DNA from: Smittium mucronatum
Lineage: Eukaryota > Kickxellomycota > Harpellomycetes > Harpellales > Legeriomycetaceae
Direction of reading: 5' to 3'
Length of the DNA: 59,300 bases
Assembly: GCA_001953115.1 (NCBI GenBank)
Contig: LSSL01000086.1
Span: 1 to 59,300 of the forward strand
Within the stretch, counting starts at the first letter, position 1. Each line of letters starts with the position of its first letter. The notes below the pieces were generated by a model. The model made no database searches, was not told the origin of the DNA, and saw nothing but the letters and a program-made list of their open reading frames with translations. Shown here one piece after another: positions 12,709 through 22,152 of this stretch. Position numbers and translations under genes: made by a program.

Positions 12709-15235
12709 TAACAATTTTTATAAGGTAAATCTAAATTTAAAATATATTTATACGCAAAACTATTTTAATATGGAAGTTGTACGATATCAGAAAACAATAA
12801 TCTTTTGAGATAATCTCTAGAAAAACTAATATAGCTCGTTTAGTTTTAAAAAAATCATTTTTTCGAATTTTAAATTGGTTTTACAATAATTCCTTCTTAT
12901 CTGTGGATATCTGTGATTATTAAATATATATTAACATTTAAATTAATAATTAACTCAAAGTATATTGCTAAAATTTCCAGTTTTTAGATGGTGAAAATTG
13001 AATTATGCAGCTATATTTTTAAAAAATTTCCATTTATAAAATAAAAATTGTTCATGAAAGTGGATTTTTTAAATTTTACACAATTTTTTATTTGATATTC
13101 TACCTTGGTATATTTAAATTTAAGAGTATTTAGATATAATTTTACAATCTAGTTAGTTAATGACCACATGATTTTAAAAATAATTGAAAATTCGATAACA
13201 ATGGATTTATAAAAATATATTATTATATATTTACAAAATTTTAATAAGGAAGATTTTCTGAATTAAAAGTATCTTTTCAAATTTGCCCTTTTAGTTAAGA
13301 TCACAGCTGAAATAGTAGAAAATAAAGAACAAAATAAAACAATTTTAGAAAAAAATATCCATTTAAACAACTATTTTACTTTTATAATACTATAAAATAA
13401 TAATAAACCTTCATAAATAATTGGATAAAATTAATAAATGCAATATAAAAAAAAGTATTTAGGTATTTTGAAAAAGCTTGTGATATTCCAAATAAATTTT
13501 CGGATAAAAAAAATTATCTGTACCACAATAATTAAACTAGATAGAATTAAAAAATGTATATTTTTTAGGGGAATGATATAAATTATCAGAGTAGCCATAA
13601 CTTTTTATAAATTCATATAATATTTGATATTCTCAAGATAAAATATTATAGAGTGATTAGAGCTAGTTAATAATAAAATCGAATACTAGTTTATAAATGT
13701 AGTTTTTTACCATTATTTTCGGTATTTATAAGGGATTTGACAAAATTTTCCCTAATTACATTTAAAACAACGAATATATAATTTTTTATTATTAATTTAT
13801 AAAAAAAAAGACATTGAAGATTTGTGAGAGTGAATTATAAAATTTATATTTAGTAATAGGCATAAAATTTTAGGTTTAGATAATACCTAATGTTTTTTTT
13901 TATAAATAAAGATTTAATAGTAGAAAAACCGGGTAAAAGAAAAGAAACTTGACCAAAATATTTTTTTAAAAAAAAATTAGATAAGAAAATCAAAATTTCA
14001 TTCATTGAAACTAAAAACTCCAGAAATAAATTTTTATCTGCACTCCAAAAAATTATATTTTTAGAAATTTGGACACAATAATTCTCAAAAAAATTCTTTT
14101 TCTAGTGAGATTTTTTACTAGAAGGTTAATATAACACCTCCAAGCATTCCTAATGTATATATTTCAGTGTTTCGCTTTTTATACTGTATTATATATATTT
14201 TTTTCATATGATAAAGCAGGTGAATACAGATATTTTTTAAAAAATATTTTTCCTTTTAGTTTACGCTGAATTTAAAAAAAAATAGTTAAGAAGCTATTTT
14301 TAGTCTAATTTTATACTTTAGGGGTAATTAGTTTAAAAAATTATTAGTGTTTGGGGTATAATAAGTTAGTTTTTTTTCTCTCGGTGAGATTGATATTGAA
14401 ATGAAAGATATAAGAAGTATTAAAATTTATATTAACTTGAAGATAAAAATAAAAACGAAATTTTGAATAAAGGGTTAAATTAAATTGAAAAATAGTAGCT
14501 TTTTTAGTGAAATATTAATGTTAATATTTCGTGTGAATTAGTAGAAACATGTGGGATAAAAAAAAATTCCTTAAATAAATAAAATTTATGGAAAAAAGAG
14601 CTTTATTAAGTATTTTTACTTTTTTTTTGATCTAGAGAAAGCAAAAAGTATAATTATAGGCTTGTGATATATATTTTTTATTTGTGTTTAAACTTTGGGG
14701 ATAAAAGCGTTTGATAATGTTGTTTTTTTTGCCTTATATTTTATAAAAAAAAATTATAGAAATAATGTAAATTTATAAATGTTGTTATAAAGGGATTATG
14801 GGATTGAGTTTGAAGCCCATTTGGGGTGATAAAAGATGAGGAGTTTTCATAAAATTTAAATAAGAGAGACTTAATCTTTTTACAGCTCTTTGAGATCTAA
14901 TGATATAAAAATATATCAAAAAAAAAAAAAAAAAGAGTGTTTGAGAGTATAAATGATGTATTTTTTTTAGATTTATACATATTATGAATTTTTGCCATTT
15001 TTTTTACCAAGCCGGATTTTTTCGATTGTAGATATTATTTTATATTGATATATAAGTAATTTCGATAAAAGATTTCAATGGGGGATTATTAAGGGTATAA
15101 AAAATATTTTATATACTACATGATGCTAAAGACTAGTTTTTTTTTAATTTTTTGCTAAAAATAAGAGTAATTTAATTACGATGTCATTTGATATTTGATC
15201 TATTTGCATTAAATTACTCAATAAAATACTCTTAG
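12709..15235. other. AT-rich stretch, possibly with decayed or unrecognised exons toward its right end
   Basis: Up to about 13.8 kb I see nothing. From about 13.8 kb some plus-strand stretches look mildly protein-like, for example an open run around 13975-14070 and another around 14385-14465. They could be upstream exons of the gene whose last exons lie at 15236-15439, but I cannot join them with confidence. Confidence 0.4.
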
Positions 15236-15439
15236 AAAAGTTATGATTTTTCCTATAAAAAAAAGTTTTCTTAAGCTTTGTATTGGGAAACAAGAAACCT
15301 GGATATTAATGATTGGGGGAAGTAATAAAAAATTATAAATTACAATCTTTCTTTTCTTCTAGATAATATATTAGAATTTCCAAAAGATGAATTAAGGGGC
15401 ATATTTAAAAGCTTGGTAATCGATTATAAAGAAAAATAA
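15236..15439 (+). CDS. Probable last two exons of an unrecognised gene (5' part not resolved)
   Basis: A plus-strand frame runs through 15236-15321, followed by a 41-bp putative intron (15322-15362). That intron has a GTAATA donor, a pyrimidine-rich tract and a TTCTAG acceptor. The frame continues in matching phase through 15363-15439 to a TAA. The last exon reads as a plausible C-terminus (ILEFPKDELRGIFKSL, then a short charged tail). It ends 61 bp before the CSN4 stop, a convergent arrangement common in compact fungal gene islands. The first exon boundary (after CTTAG at 15231-15235) is a guess, and I recognise no domain. The matched phase, the pyrimidine tract and the varied composition are the only support. 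Confidence 0.35.
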
Positions 15440-15500
15440 CAAAAACTGGCGATGGTTAAAAAAAATTTAGGGGATGCAAAATGTACTGGAAAAAAATTGG

Positions 15501-17124
15501 TTATGTTGGTAAATCAGACTCTGAGGAAGATGAATTTGAAGAGAATAAATTAGAAACATTTTGGATGATGGTTTTGGCGATTTCGGGTGGAATCGGATTG
15601 TTGTACTCTTGGTTGACAGTTGTGTTAGCCAAATGGCGAACAGCAGAGGAGGAAGGCAATAATGAATAAATATTATTTTGGACTGGTGGTAATTGCTGGT
15701 TGCTAAAAATGATGATTTGGTCGACGCGGTCAATATAAGCGAGAAAGCCATGGTTTATAATTAGGGAGGATACTGTAGACTCGATGAAATCGAAATTTAA
15801 AAGCAGAAGAGAGGAAGCGATGGTGAATTTGATATTGTAATATAGGGTTGATAGAGACCAAATGTTATGAGGGCAAAATAGTTGGTTTAAAAGAGTGGCA
15901 AAATCGGGTTTGAGAGGCTGAGAAGAAATATTTAACAATTTGTACAAAGTAGAAGCTGTCTCCTGGTCTGAAATAGTGACCAACCGATTAAGGGACATTT
16001 TTTCAGCTATTTCGATTAGAGGGGATGAGTTCGAGGGATTCTCAGATAATAGTTTTTTTAGTAGATTTAGTCTTTGATTATTGGGAGAGGAAAGAACTGT
16101 GCATCTTAAACAGCAAGAACTATAGAGCGATTTTTTAAAGAAAAAAAAAATTTATAAAAACTTTGAGTAGTGATAAATAAAAAACATACTAGAGGTCAGA
16201 TTTGAGGGAAAGATCGGTAGTGGTGTCGAAATACAAGTCAGAGTATTTTAAAGAAGCCTTTGAGTGATCCCCAGACACTTCGTGAATTTTGGCCGAGCAA
16301 AACTTGTATAACGTTTGGAGCTGGGTATTATCAGAGAAAATTTTTAGCCACTTCCCGGCCCTTCCTAGAAACATTCTAGCATCTGGTAAATTTTGCTGTT
16401 GCAAGCATTCGTTACAGGCATTTATATAGATTTCCATTTTTTCTAAATCAGGCAACAACTTTTCGCTAAATAATTTATTGTATGATTAAATTTAAATTGA
16501 GTTGTTCGTAAGGTTAAGAGAGGGGGGGGGGGAGAAGGGGTGAGAGTGAAGAGAAAAGGATTGAAAAGGTAATTTGATAAGGATACTGTGGTGAGAGGAG
16601 AAATAAATAAACGAAAGTCATACTCGAAATTTGGGGATTGGATTAGGATCAGATTGTTTGCAGCGTGGATCCAATTATTCTCTTTAGAATTTAGTTTAAC
16701 AAGATGTAATCTGGCGGCAATAATCTGATTTTATTGGTTGGAAAAAGAAAAGACAAAAATGTATAACAAGGTTAAAAACAAAAATTATGGAAAACAAAAT
16801 TACACTATCCTTGAAGATAAAATCTTTTTTTGAAGCTAGATCGATAAATTGGGAGAGATAAAGAAGTAAATCATGATCGCTGGAGATGAAAAAAGAGCAT
16901 AGTTGATCAACAAAAGCAAGGGAAGCTATTTGAGCTAGCAAAGGATCTTGATTTTGGAGGAACTTGTCAAGAAAAAGAGAAATATTTTGCAAAGAATTTT
17001 GGGGAGTAGCAGCAATATTATGGGTGATGAAAGAGAGACACAGGTCTTGAGTGCGAGAGAGTTTTTCGTCTTGGTTAAATATTGAGTTTAAATCTTTGAT
17101 ACCAGCGAGGAGAGAATCTGCCAT
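15501..17124 (-). CDS. CSN4: COP9 signalosome complex subunit 4
   Basis: CSN4 is a PCI-domain subunit of the COP9 signalosome, which removes Nedd8 from cullins and so tunes cullin-RING ubiquitin ligases in nucleus and cytosol. Four exons can be read: 16804-17124, 16624-16724, 16190-16465 and 15501-16119. The introns are 79, 158 and 70 bp, with GTAATT, GTATGA and GTATGT donors and AG acceptors. All joins keep frame and give about 438 residues, against roughly 400 in animals. Exon 3 matches the TPR-like helical region (EMEIYIN followed by an LPDARMFLGRAGKWL stretch). Exon 4 carries the winged-helix PCI region, with LYYNIKF followed by GFLAYIDRVDQIIIF. The protein ends in a Ser-rich tail (SSNSSSSESD) beyond the PCI region. 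Exon 2 is assigned by its match to the EEDWRNAA-type segment of animal CSN4. The start ATG is the first in frame. Confidence 0.87.
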
Positions 17125-17491
17125 AATGGAAGTGTTGTGATATTAATTGAAATGTTGCTCATAGCCTCTCGGGTGAGAAAAAAGGCACAGAAAATAAAAC
17201 CGGTGTGCAGAAAAACTAACATAATTCATTTACACAAAAATGGTCTGTTGTGCGATTTCAGGAAGCTGAATTTCCTGACATCTCTTAGCTTTGCGCTTAT
17301 TCGCCAAACATTGATAAAGAGCCTAAAAGGAGCGAATGGGCTGTGGGTTTCACCAACGTAGATGCAAAGGAATAGATAAAAGTCATAATACTATTAGTTG
17401 AGAAAACCATTAGCATGCATAAATAATTCCCTAAAATAGAACATAATGCTGGACTAGTTCACTTGACTTTTTTTTTTACACGAAATTTGTT
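17125..17491. other. Upstream region of CSN4
   Basis: About 370 bp of intermediate composition between the CSN4 start and the MITE. A 75-codon plus-strand frame (17137-17361) resembles no family I know and lies where the CSN4 promoter should be, so I do not call it a gene. Confidence 0.4.
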
Positions 17492-17663
17492 TTAACCCTT
17501 TCAGGGGCAATGGTACAAAAAATGGCATTCACTTTTTGCTTAATGTTTTCATTAGACTAATATTATTAGTATACCATTGGATAAATCTAAAAGTTAGGCC
17601 AATTGAAATTGCTACTTTACACAAATAGGAACGAGGCATAAATTTGGGCCCGGAAAGGGTTAA
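17492..17663. mobile_element. piggyBac-like MITE with TTAA flanks
   Basis: The element starts TTAA-CCCTTTCAGGGGC and ends GGGCCCGGAAAGGG-TTAA, so it has inverted ends of about 13 bp bounded on both sides by TTAA. TTAA target duplications plus CCCTTT-type termini are the known signature of the piggyBac superfamily. The 164-bp interior has no coding capacity, so it would depend on a transposase elsewhere. The right half of a related copy lies at 44247-44337. Confidence 0.72.
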
Positions 17664-17722
17664 AGCTCAATAAAAGATCATAAAGACGAATATAAAAAAG
17701 ATGAAAATGTGGAAATAAATTT

Positions 17723-17995
17723 CTACCAACTCCCCTCTGCCGCTTAAGCAGTTCTGTGCCTTGAGGGAATTGGTTTAAGGGGGCTGGTGAATCACCTAGT
17801 CTTTGAAGATAAAAGCGTTATGTGCACGAAGTTACCAATCAGAAATATGGCTGTTTCCAGGGCTAATTCAAGATCGGCGGTGTCGGCTTTTAGCCGAATT
17901 AAAGTACGTTTAGACTCCTCCGCTCCCCCAAAAATTTCGTCAAATATATCAACCAGGGTCCGTACCAGCATTTTTGAAAAACAAAATGCATTCAA
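17723..17995 (-). mobile_element. 5'-truncated LINE: end of the ORF plus 3' UTR (family A)
   Basis: On the minus strand a reading frame from 17995 to 17792 ends in TGA and is followed by a tail containing CCAATTCCCTCAAGGCAC and CGGCAGAGGGGAGTTGG. The DNA aligns with the LINE fragment at 49.2-49.4 kb: both share GCGGAG, then GTCTAAA, then AAAAGC, then CTGGAAACAG words in order. The frame is therefore probably the C-terminal tail of the LINE reverse-transcriptase protein, not a host gene. The 5' boundary, near 17995, is approximate. Confidence 0.65.
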
Positions 17996-18284
17996 GTATT
18001 TTTTTTTTTTGAGAATAGATTTAATTTTTATTTGTCAAATTAAAAAAAAAGAGAGAGAAAAACCAACTGGAAATAGATTCGACTCGTGGCCAAATTTAAA
18101 AATTATAAATATTTATTTATTTTGGTTTGAGAGTAATTATGTGAAAATAAAAGTAAAAAGTTGATAGAACCAAAAAATAAAAACTCATTAGAGTAAAATG
18201 AGAGGATAGGTTTGAAGAATATTGAATCAATATCATGCAAAAAACAAATCATATACAGGTAGTCGTACGGTAGGATGAAAGCTT
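17996..18284. other. Spacer between LINE fragment and protease gene 1
   Basis: AT-rich, with T and A runs. It presumably holds the 3' UTR of the minus-strand protease gene. No gene seen. Confidence 0.5.
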
Positions 18285-19766
18285 TTAAATTAGGAAAAGA
18301 ACAAGCAAAATCCAATAGCCAGAAAATGGAACAATTTTGTGATGAGAATTTGTAGCTGTGGTTGTGGCTGTGGTTGAACCGGAGGCAGAGGAAGATGATG
18401 ATGAGCGGGAAGAGTCCGAGGATGCAAATGCGATTTGGTTGGAGAAGGCGACTACGGTCAGAACTGGGAATTGATTGACCTGTGGGGCTTGGTCATCGCT
18501 AGAAGCTGATAGTGATGCTGACGAGTTACTATTGTTTGAGCTAGCAGATGAAGTGGATCCGCTCAAAGATGGTTGAGAAGTAGATGTTACTGATGATGAT
18601 GAGCTATCTATATTTGAGCTAGCAGATGAAGTGGATCCGATCAAAGATGACGCAGAAGTAGATGTTGCAGATTGCAGATTGGATGATGTTTGAGACAAAA
18701 GCGATGACGATTGGTCTGGTGATGTTGATGATAGTTGGATGGACACAGTGGAAGATATATCAGATGATTGGTCTGATACGCCAACGGAAGAGCTTGATTG
18801 TTGGTTCGAAGATCCAGATGATTGGCTGGAAGAGCCCGACTGGACGAGCGAACTTTGCGATGAGGAAGAACTTGATCCGGAGGAGGAGAATGATGAGAAA
18901 ACCAAATCGGAAGTGGAGACACTTGAGGTAGAGGAAATCCAGTCGATATAATAATTAGCGTTGGTGTAGTATCCGAACCCACCGTCAGCACCGCATTGCA
19001 AGGAGGAAGAGTTACTGCTTGGGTCAACGCCGAAGCTGGTAATTCCGAGTATGGGTCGAGACGAGTCAGAGGACACGGCTAAAGGGCCACCAGAATCGCC
19101 AAAACAAGTATCCTGGCCATTTACATTCTGGGTGCAAATAACGGGCCCATTATTTCCAGACCAATTGCTGTTGTATTTGAGACAGCTGTCGGATGAAGAT
19201 ATAGATATAGGGGCGTAAATCAATGTGGAGGAGGGTGCTTGGGAGCTTGGGTCGTTAGAGGTGACTCCCCAACCGGCTGCTTGCAGTTGGATTGAGGATT
19301 GAACGGGCAAATCATAAATCTTGGCGAACTGAGAAACTTGAGTTACTGAGGACTTGAGTAGAATAATGCCTATATCGTTGGTTTTAGCGCTTCTGTCGTA
19401 TTTGGGATGAGTAATCAAGGAGCTAGCACCGTAAATGTTGGGATTGGATTGAATGTTTTCTAAACTTCCGACGGAAACAGAGACTTCTGAAGAATCGTAC
19501 GGAGATCCGCTTGAATTGACCAGGCAGTGAGCAGCGGTAAGGATCGCATTCGAAGATATGAGGGAACCAGTGCATACTACACCTGTACTTCCCAAATTGA
19601 TGTATATGAAAGAAGCGTACTGAAAGCTGGAAGAAGTTGCCTGAAACCCATTAAGTATTCGGTCCAAAACGCTTTGCTGAACCTGGTTTGTTTGTGCTGA
19701 GACTGATACCAAATACCAAAAAATTATCACTACTGGAAAAATCATATTTAGATAGGCCTGAATCAT
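18285..19766 (-). CDS. Trypsin-like serine protease 1 (S1 family) with long Ser-rich C-terminal region
   Basis: The predicted product is a secreted endopeptidase cleaving after Lys/Arg. The 493-residue frame has a signal peptide (about residues 8-24), an activation site Arg36-Ile37 (DRILNG) and the catalytic triad His80 (TAAHC), Asp131 (NDIGI) and Ser225 (GDSGGP). Asp219, six residues before the Ser, is the trypsin-type S1-pocket residue. Cys pairs 65-81, 195-211 and 221-258 fit the conserved S1 disulfides. The domain ends near residue 280. About 190 mostly Ser/Thr residues follow, likely heavily glycosylated, and then a hydrophobic end (SGYWILLVLFLI) like a GPI-anchor signal. Met8 (19745) is an alternative start and better fits the TATA-like word just upstream. 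It is the most diverged of the three paralogs. Confidence 0.9.
   Translation of the reverse strand: MIQAYLNMIFPVVIIFWYLVSVSAQTNQVQQSVLDRILNGFQATSSSFQYASFIYINLGSTGVVCTGSLISSNAILTAAHCLVNSSGSPYDSSEVSVSVGSLENIQSNPNIYGASSLITHPKYDRSAKTNDIGIILLKSSVTQVSQFAKIYDLPVQSSIQLQAAGWGVTSNDPSSQAPSSTLIYAPISISSSDSCLKYNSNWSGNNGPVICTQNVNGQDTCFGDSGGPLAVSSDSSRPILGITSFGVDPSSNSSSLQCGADGGFGYYTNANYYIDWISSTSSVSTSDLVFSSFSSSGSSSSSSQSSLVQSGSSSQSSGSSNQQSSSSVGVSDQSSDISSTVSIQLSSTSPDQSSSLLSQTSSNLQSATSTSASSLIGSTSSASSNIDSSSSSVTSTSQPSLSGSTSSASSNNSNSSASLSASSDDQAPQVNQFPVLTVVAFSNQIAFASSDSSRSSSSSSASGSTTATTTATNSHHKIVPFSGYWILLVLFLI
18535..18667 (-). repeat. Internal 78-bp duplication in the protease 1 Ser-rich region
   Basis: About 55 bp starting tttgagctagcagatgaagt at 18535 recur at 18613 with few differences. 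The period is 78 bp (26 codons), so frame is preserved and the two encoded segments both contain GSTSSASSN. The low divergence suggests recent slippage or unequal exchange in the linker. Confidence 0.75.
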
Positions 19767-19781
19767 CTTAAACCAAGCAAA

Positions 19782-19795
19782 CTAAATATATACAC
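19782..19795 (-). promoter_or_regulatory. Possible TATA box of protease gene 1
   Basis: The minus strand reads GTATATATTTAG ending about 16 bp before the first ATG (19766). At usual TATA-to-start distances, transcription would begin at or after that ATG. This favours the second Met (19745) as the translation start. Confidence 0.4.
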
Positions 19796-20753
19796 AACTA
19801 TATGTCTCTGCTTTTTTGAGAATATTCGATGGTCCTTCAACTATCGTAGGAAGATTTTTAGTTAAAATTATGACGAATATGGCGATGAAAGCATGTGCTT
19901 AAAAGCCCGTTCCTTTCAAGATATTCTTTTATTTGAGCTAATATTCCAAAGGCAAAAATATAAGGAGAACCCCCACTAAAACTACAAACGGTTCAAAAAG
20001 TCAAGAACAAGAAGTGGGTCATCCCAGCCAAATTATCGCTTGTAAATGGTGTTGGGATTTTATGATTATATGGGTAATTTAGTCCCTTATATAAAAAAAT
20101 TGTAGGTTATCTATTGATCTGACCATTTTTAAATATGTATATCATAAAGAATATTTACTAAAGAAATCTGTTCACCTATTATCCATAATTTTTACAAGGA
20201 TAAAATTTATATTTCTACAAAGTCCCAAATTAGTACTATTAGTGGGATCATCCCAAATTCGTACTCTACAAATGGGAGATTCTTTTGAAAACCAGACTTT
20301 TTTTTCCTATGTAAATCATTGGCTGAAAATGAATTTAATATCATCAAACCAAAATAAATGGAAATAATATACTTATCCTTATAAATTTTCAACATTTTGC
20401 CAATAAATGACTTGATTTTTAATTTTTTTCTTTCAGTTTAACCAATATTTTTGTACTTGCTCTTGACTATATAGCCCTAAATTAGGATAGTAGTAAAAAC
20501 TTGGTAGGAAAGCGTCTATTCTCATAGAGAATCTCAGAAATCTACAAATCTGTACTCTTTTTAAAAGCCAAATCAAATACGCTTAAACCCAATCTGTACT
20601 ACAGAACGAAACCGAACATAGAAACTATTGGGTAAATGATATTCTCTGGAAATAAAAAAAGAAAAAGGTTTAGCAAGTCACTAAACGAGTTTAAAAATTA
20701 GTAAAAACTTTCACATGAATAATTTTTTATCCCACCCCCATTTATCCACTCAT
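19796..20753. other. Intergenic region between protease genes 1 and 2, left of the gap
   Basis: No gene recognised. A 62-codon minus-strand frame at 20207-20395 has no family resemblance. The region ends in the poly-C run that borders the scaffold gap. Confidence 0.5.
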
Positions 20754-21271
20754 CCCCCCCCCCCCCCCCCCCCCCCCCCCNNNNNNNNNNNNNNNNNNNN
20801 NNNNNNNNNNNNNNNNNNNNNNNNNNNNNNNNNNNNNNNNNNNNNNNNNNNNNNNNNNNNNNNNNNNNNNNNNNNNNNNNNNNNNNNNNNNNNNNNNNNN
20901 NNNNNNNNNNNNNNNNNNNNNNNNNNNNNNNNNNNNNNNNNNNNNNNNNNNNNNNNNNNNNNNNNNNNNNNNNNNNNNNNNNNNNNNNNNNNNNNNNNNN
21001 NNNNNNNNNNNNNNNNNNNNNNNNNNNNNNNNNNNNNNNNNNNNNNNNNNNNNNNNNNNNNNNNNNNNNNNNNNNNNNNNNNNNNNNNNNNNNNNNNNNN
21101 NNNNNNNNNNNNNNNNNNNNNNNNNNNNNNNNNNNNNNNNNNNNNNNNNNNNNNNNNNNNNNNNNNNNNNNNNNNNNNNNNNNNNNNNNNNNNNNNNNNN
21201 NNNNNNNNNNNNNNNNNNNNNNNNNNNNNNNNNNNNNNNNNCCCCCCCCCCCCCCCCCCCCCCCCCCCCCC
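20754..21271. other. Scaffold gap (461 N) bracketed by poly-C
   Basis: A 27-base C run (20754-20780) is followed by N from 20781 to 21241 and then by a 30-base C run (21242-21271). Both sides are C on the plus strand. The gap may therefore hide one long C tract, or the runs may be sequencing or gap-filling artefacts. Any reading frame across it is meaningless. Confidence 0.95.
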
Positions 21272-22152
21272 AGTTCAAAAAGATGAACCTCAAATTCTCT
21301 ATTTCCTGATAAGGACAGGAAGGCATCTATGGACCTGCCAAGTTTCTCTCTTTTCCCCATCCGAAATCCCTCCTCGCTCGACTTCACACTTTTCTCAAAC
21401 CAGAATTCCCGAGCCATCGTCCCCTTACCGCACTCCCCCCTTTCAACTCCTCAATATCCTTAGCTTTATCAGGAAAATAACTGAGTATCAATTATGATTT
21501 CTATTGGTTCCATTTTTTTCGACATCATATGGTAATTCGCTTACTATCGATCCCTTATTAATTTATTACACTTAATAACCCTTTCATTAATCTAGTTCCT
21601 GATAACAATATATTTTTGAACGGCACTTCAATAAATCAACACATAACCTCTTTTTATCTCGTAAGTTCTCTGGTTATTTCTGCGATTAGTATCTTTATTT
21701 TACTATTATAAAGAAAAGGGTTTTAAGAGGGAAAATGGGAGGTAGGAGATTAGAAGAATTGCTTTACAAAATTAAATGTTCTATACCTTAACTCTTGTAT
21801 TTAGTTTGAGGTGCCATTCGATGCCCATAAAGTTATGGTATGGTGTAGATACGATCTTTTAGCCAGTTAAACTCATTGATATCTAGGCGTTACCCTTGTG
21901 ATAATAATAAAAGTGAAATTCTTATTTATATCTTACAAATATATAGATTCTAAATGGGGAATCATAAAAGCTGATTAATAGATTATATTTGGAACAGTGG
22001 TTAATAACTTGATATCCGTAATAAGCTATAAATGTAATACTACGTTGGAAACTTGACACAGGATAAAAATATAGCTTTAGGCTTAAGCGATAGTTGGAGA
22101 TAAAACTGATTATGTAATTTCGGAACCTCCTTAATCATCCAAGAATATGGGA
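21272..22152. other. Intergenic region right of the gap
   Basis: The first 250 bp are C/T-rich on the plus strand, unlike the surroundings, and carry no recognised protein. The remainder is AT-rich and presumably includes the 3' end of protease gene 2. Confidence 0.45.

Noticed and set aside
15467..15751. Minus- and plus-strand frames overlapping the end of CSN4
   Set aside because: They are alternative-frame shadows; the CSN4 frame carries the family similarity.
17787..18315. Plus-strand 125-codon frame and minus-strand 70-codon frame
   Set aside because: The first is antisense to the LINE ORF end, and the second lies in the spacer and 3' end of protease 1. Neither has a motif.
18641..19027. 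Additional frames inside the Ser-rich part of protease 1
   Set aside because: Repetitive TCA/TCT-type codons keep other frames open. They are by-products of the repeat.
20698..21497. Long Pro-rich or Gly-rich frames across the N gap
   Set aside because: They consist of translated poly-C and N and have no biological meaning.
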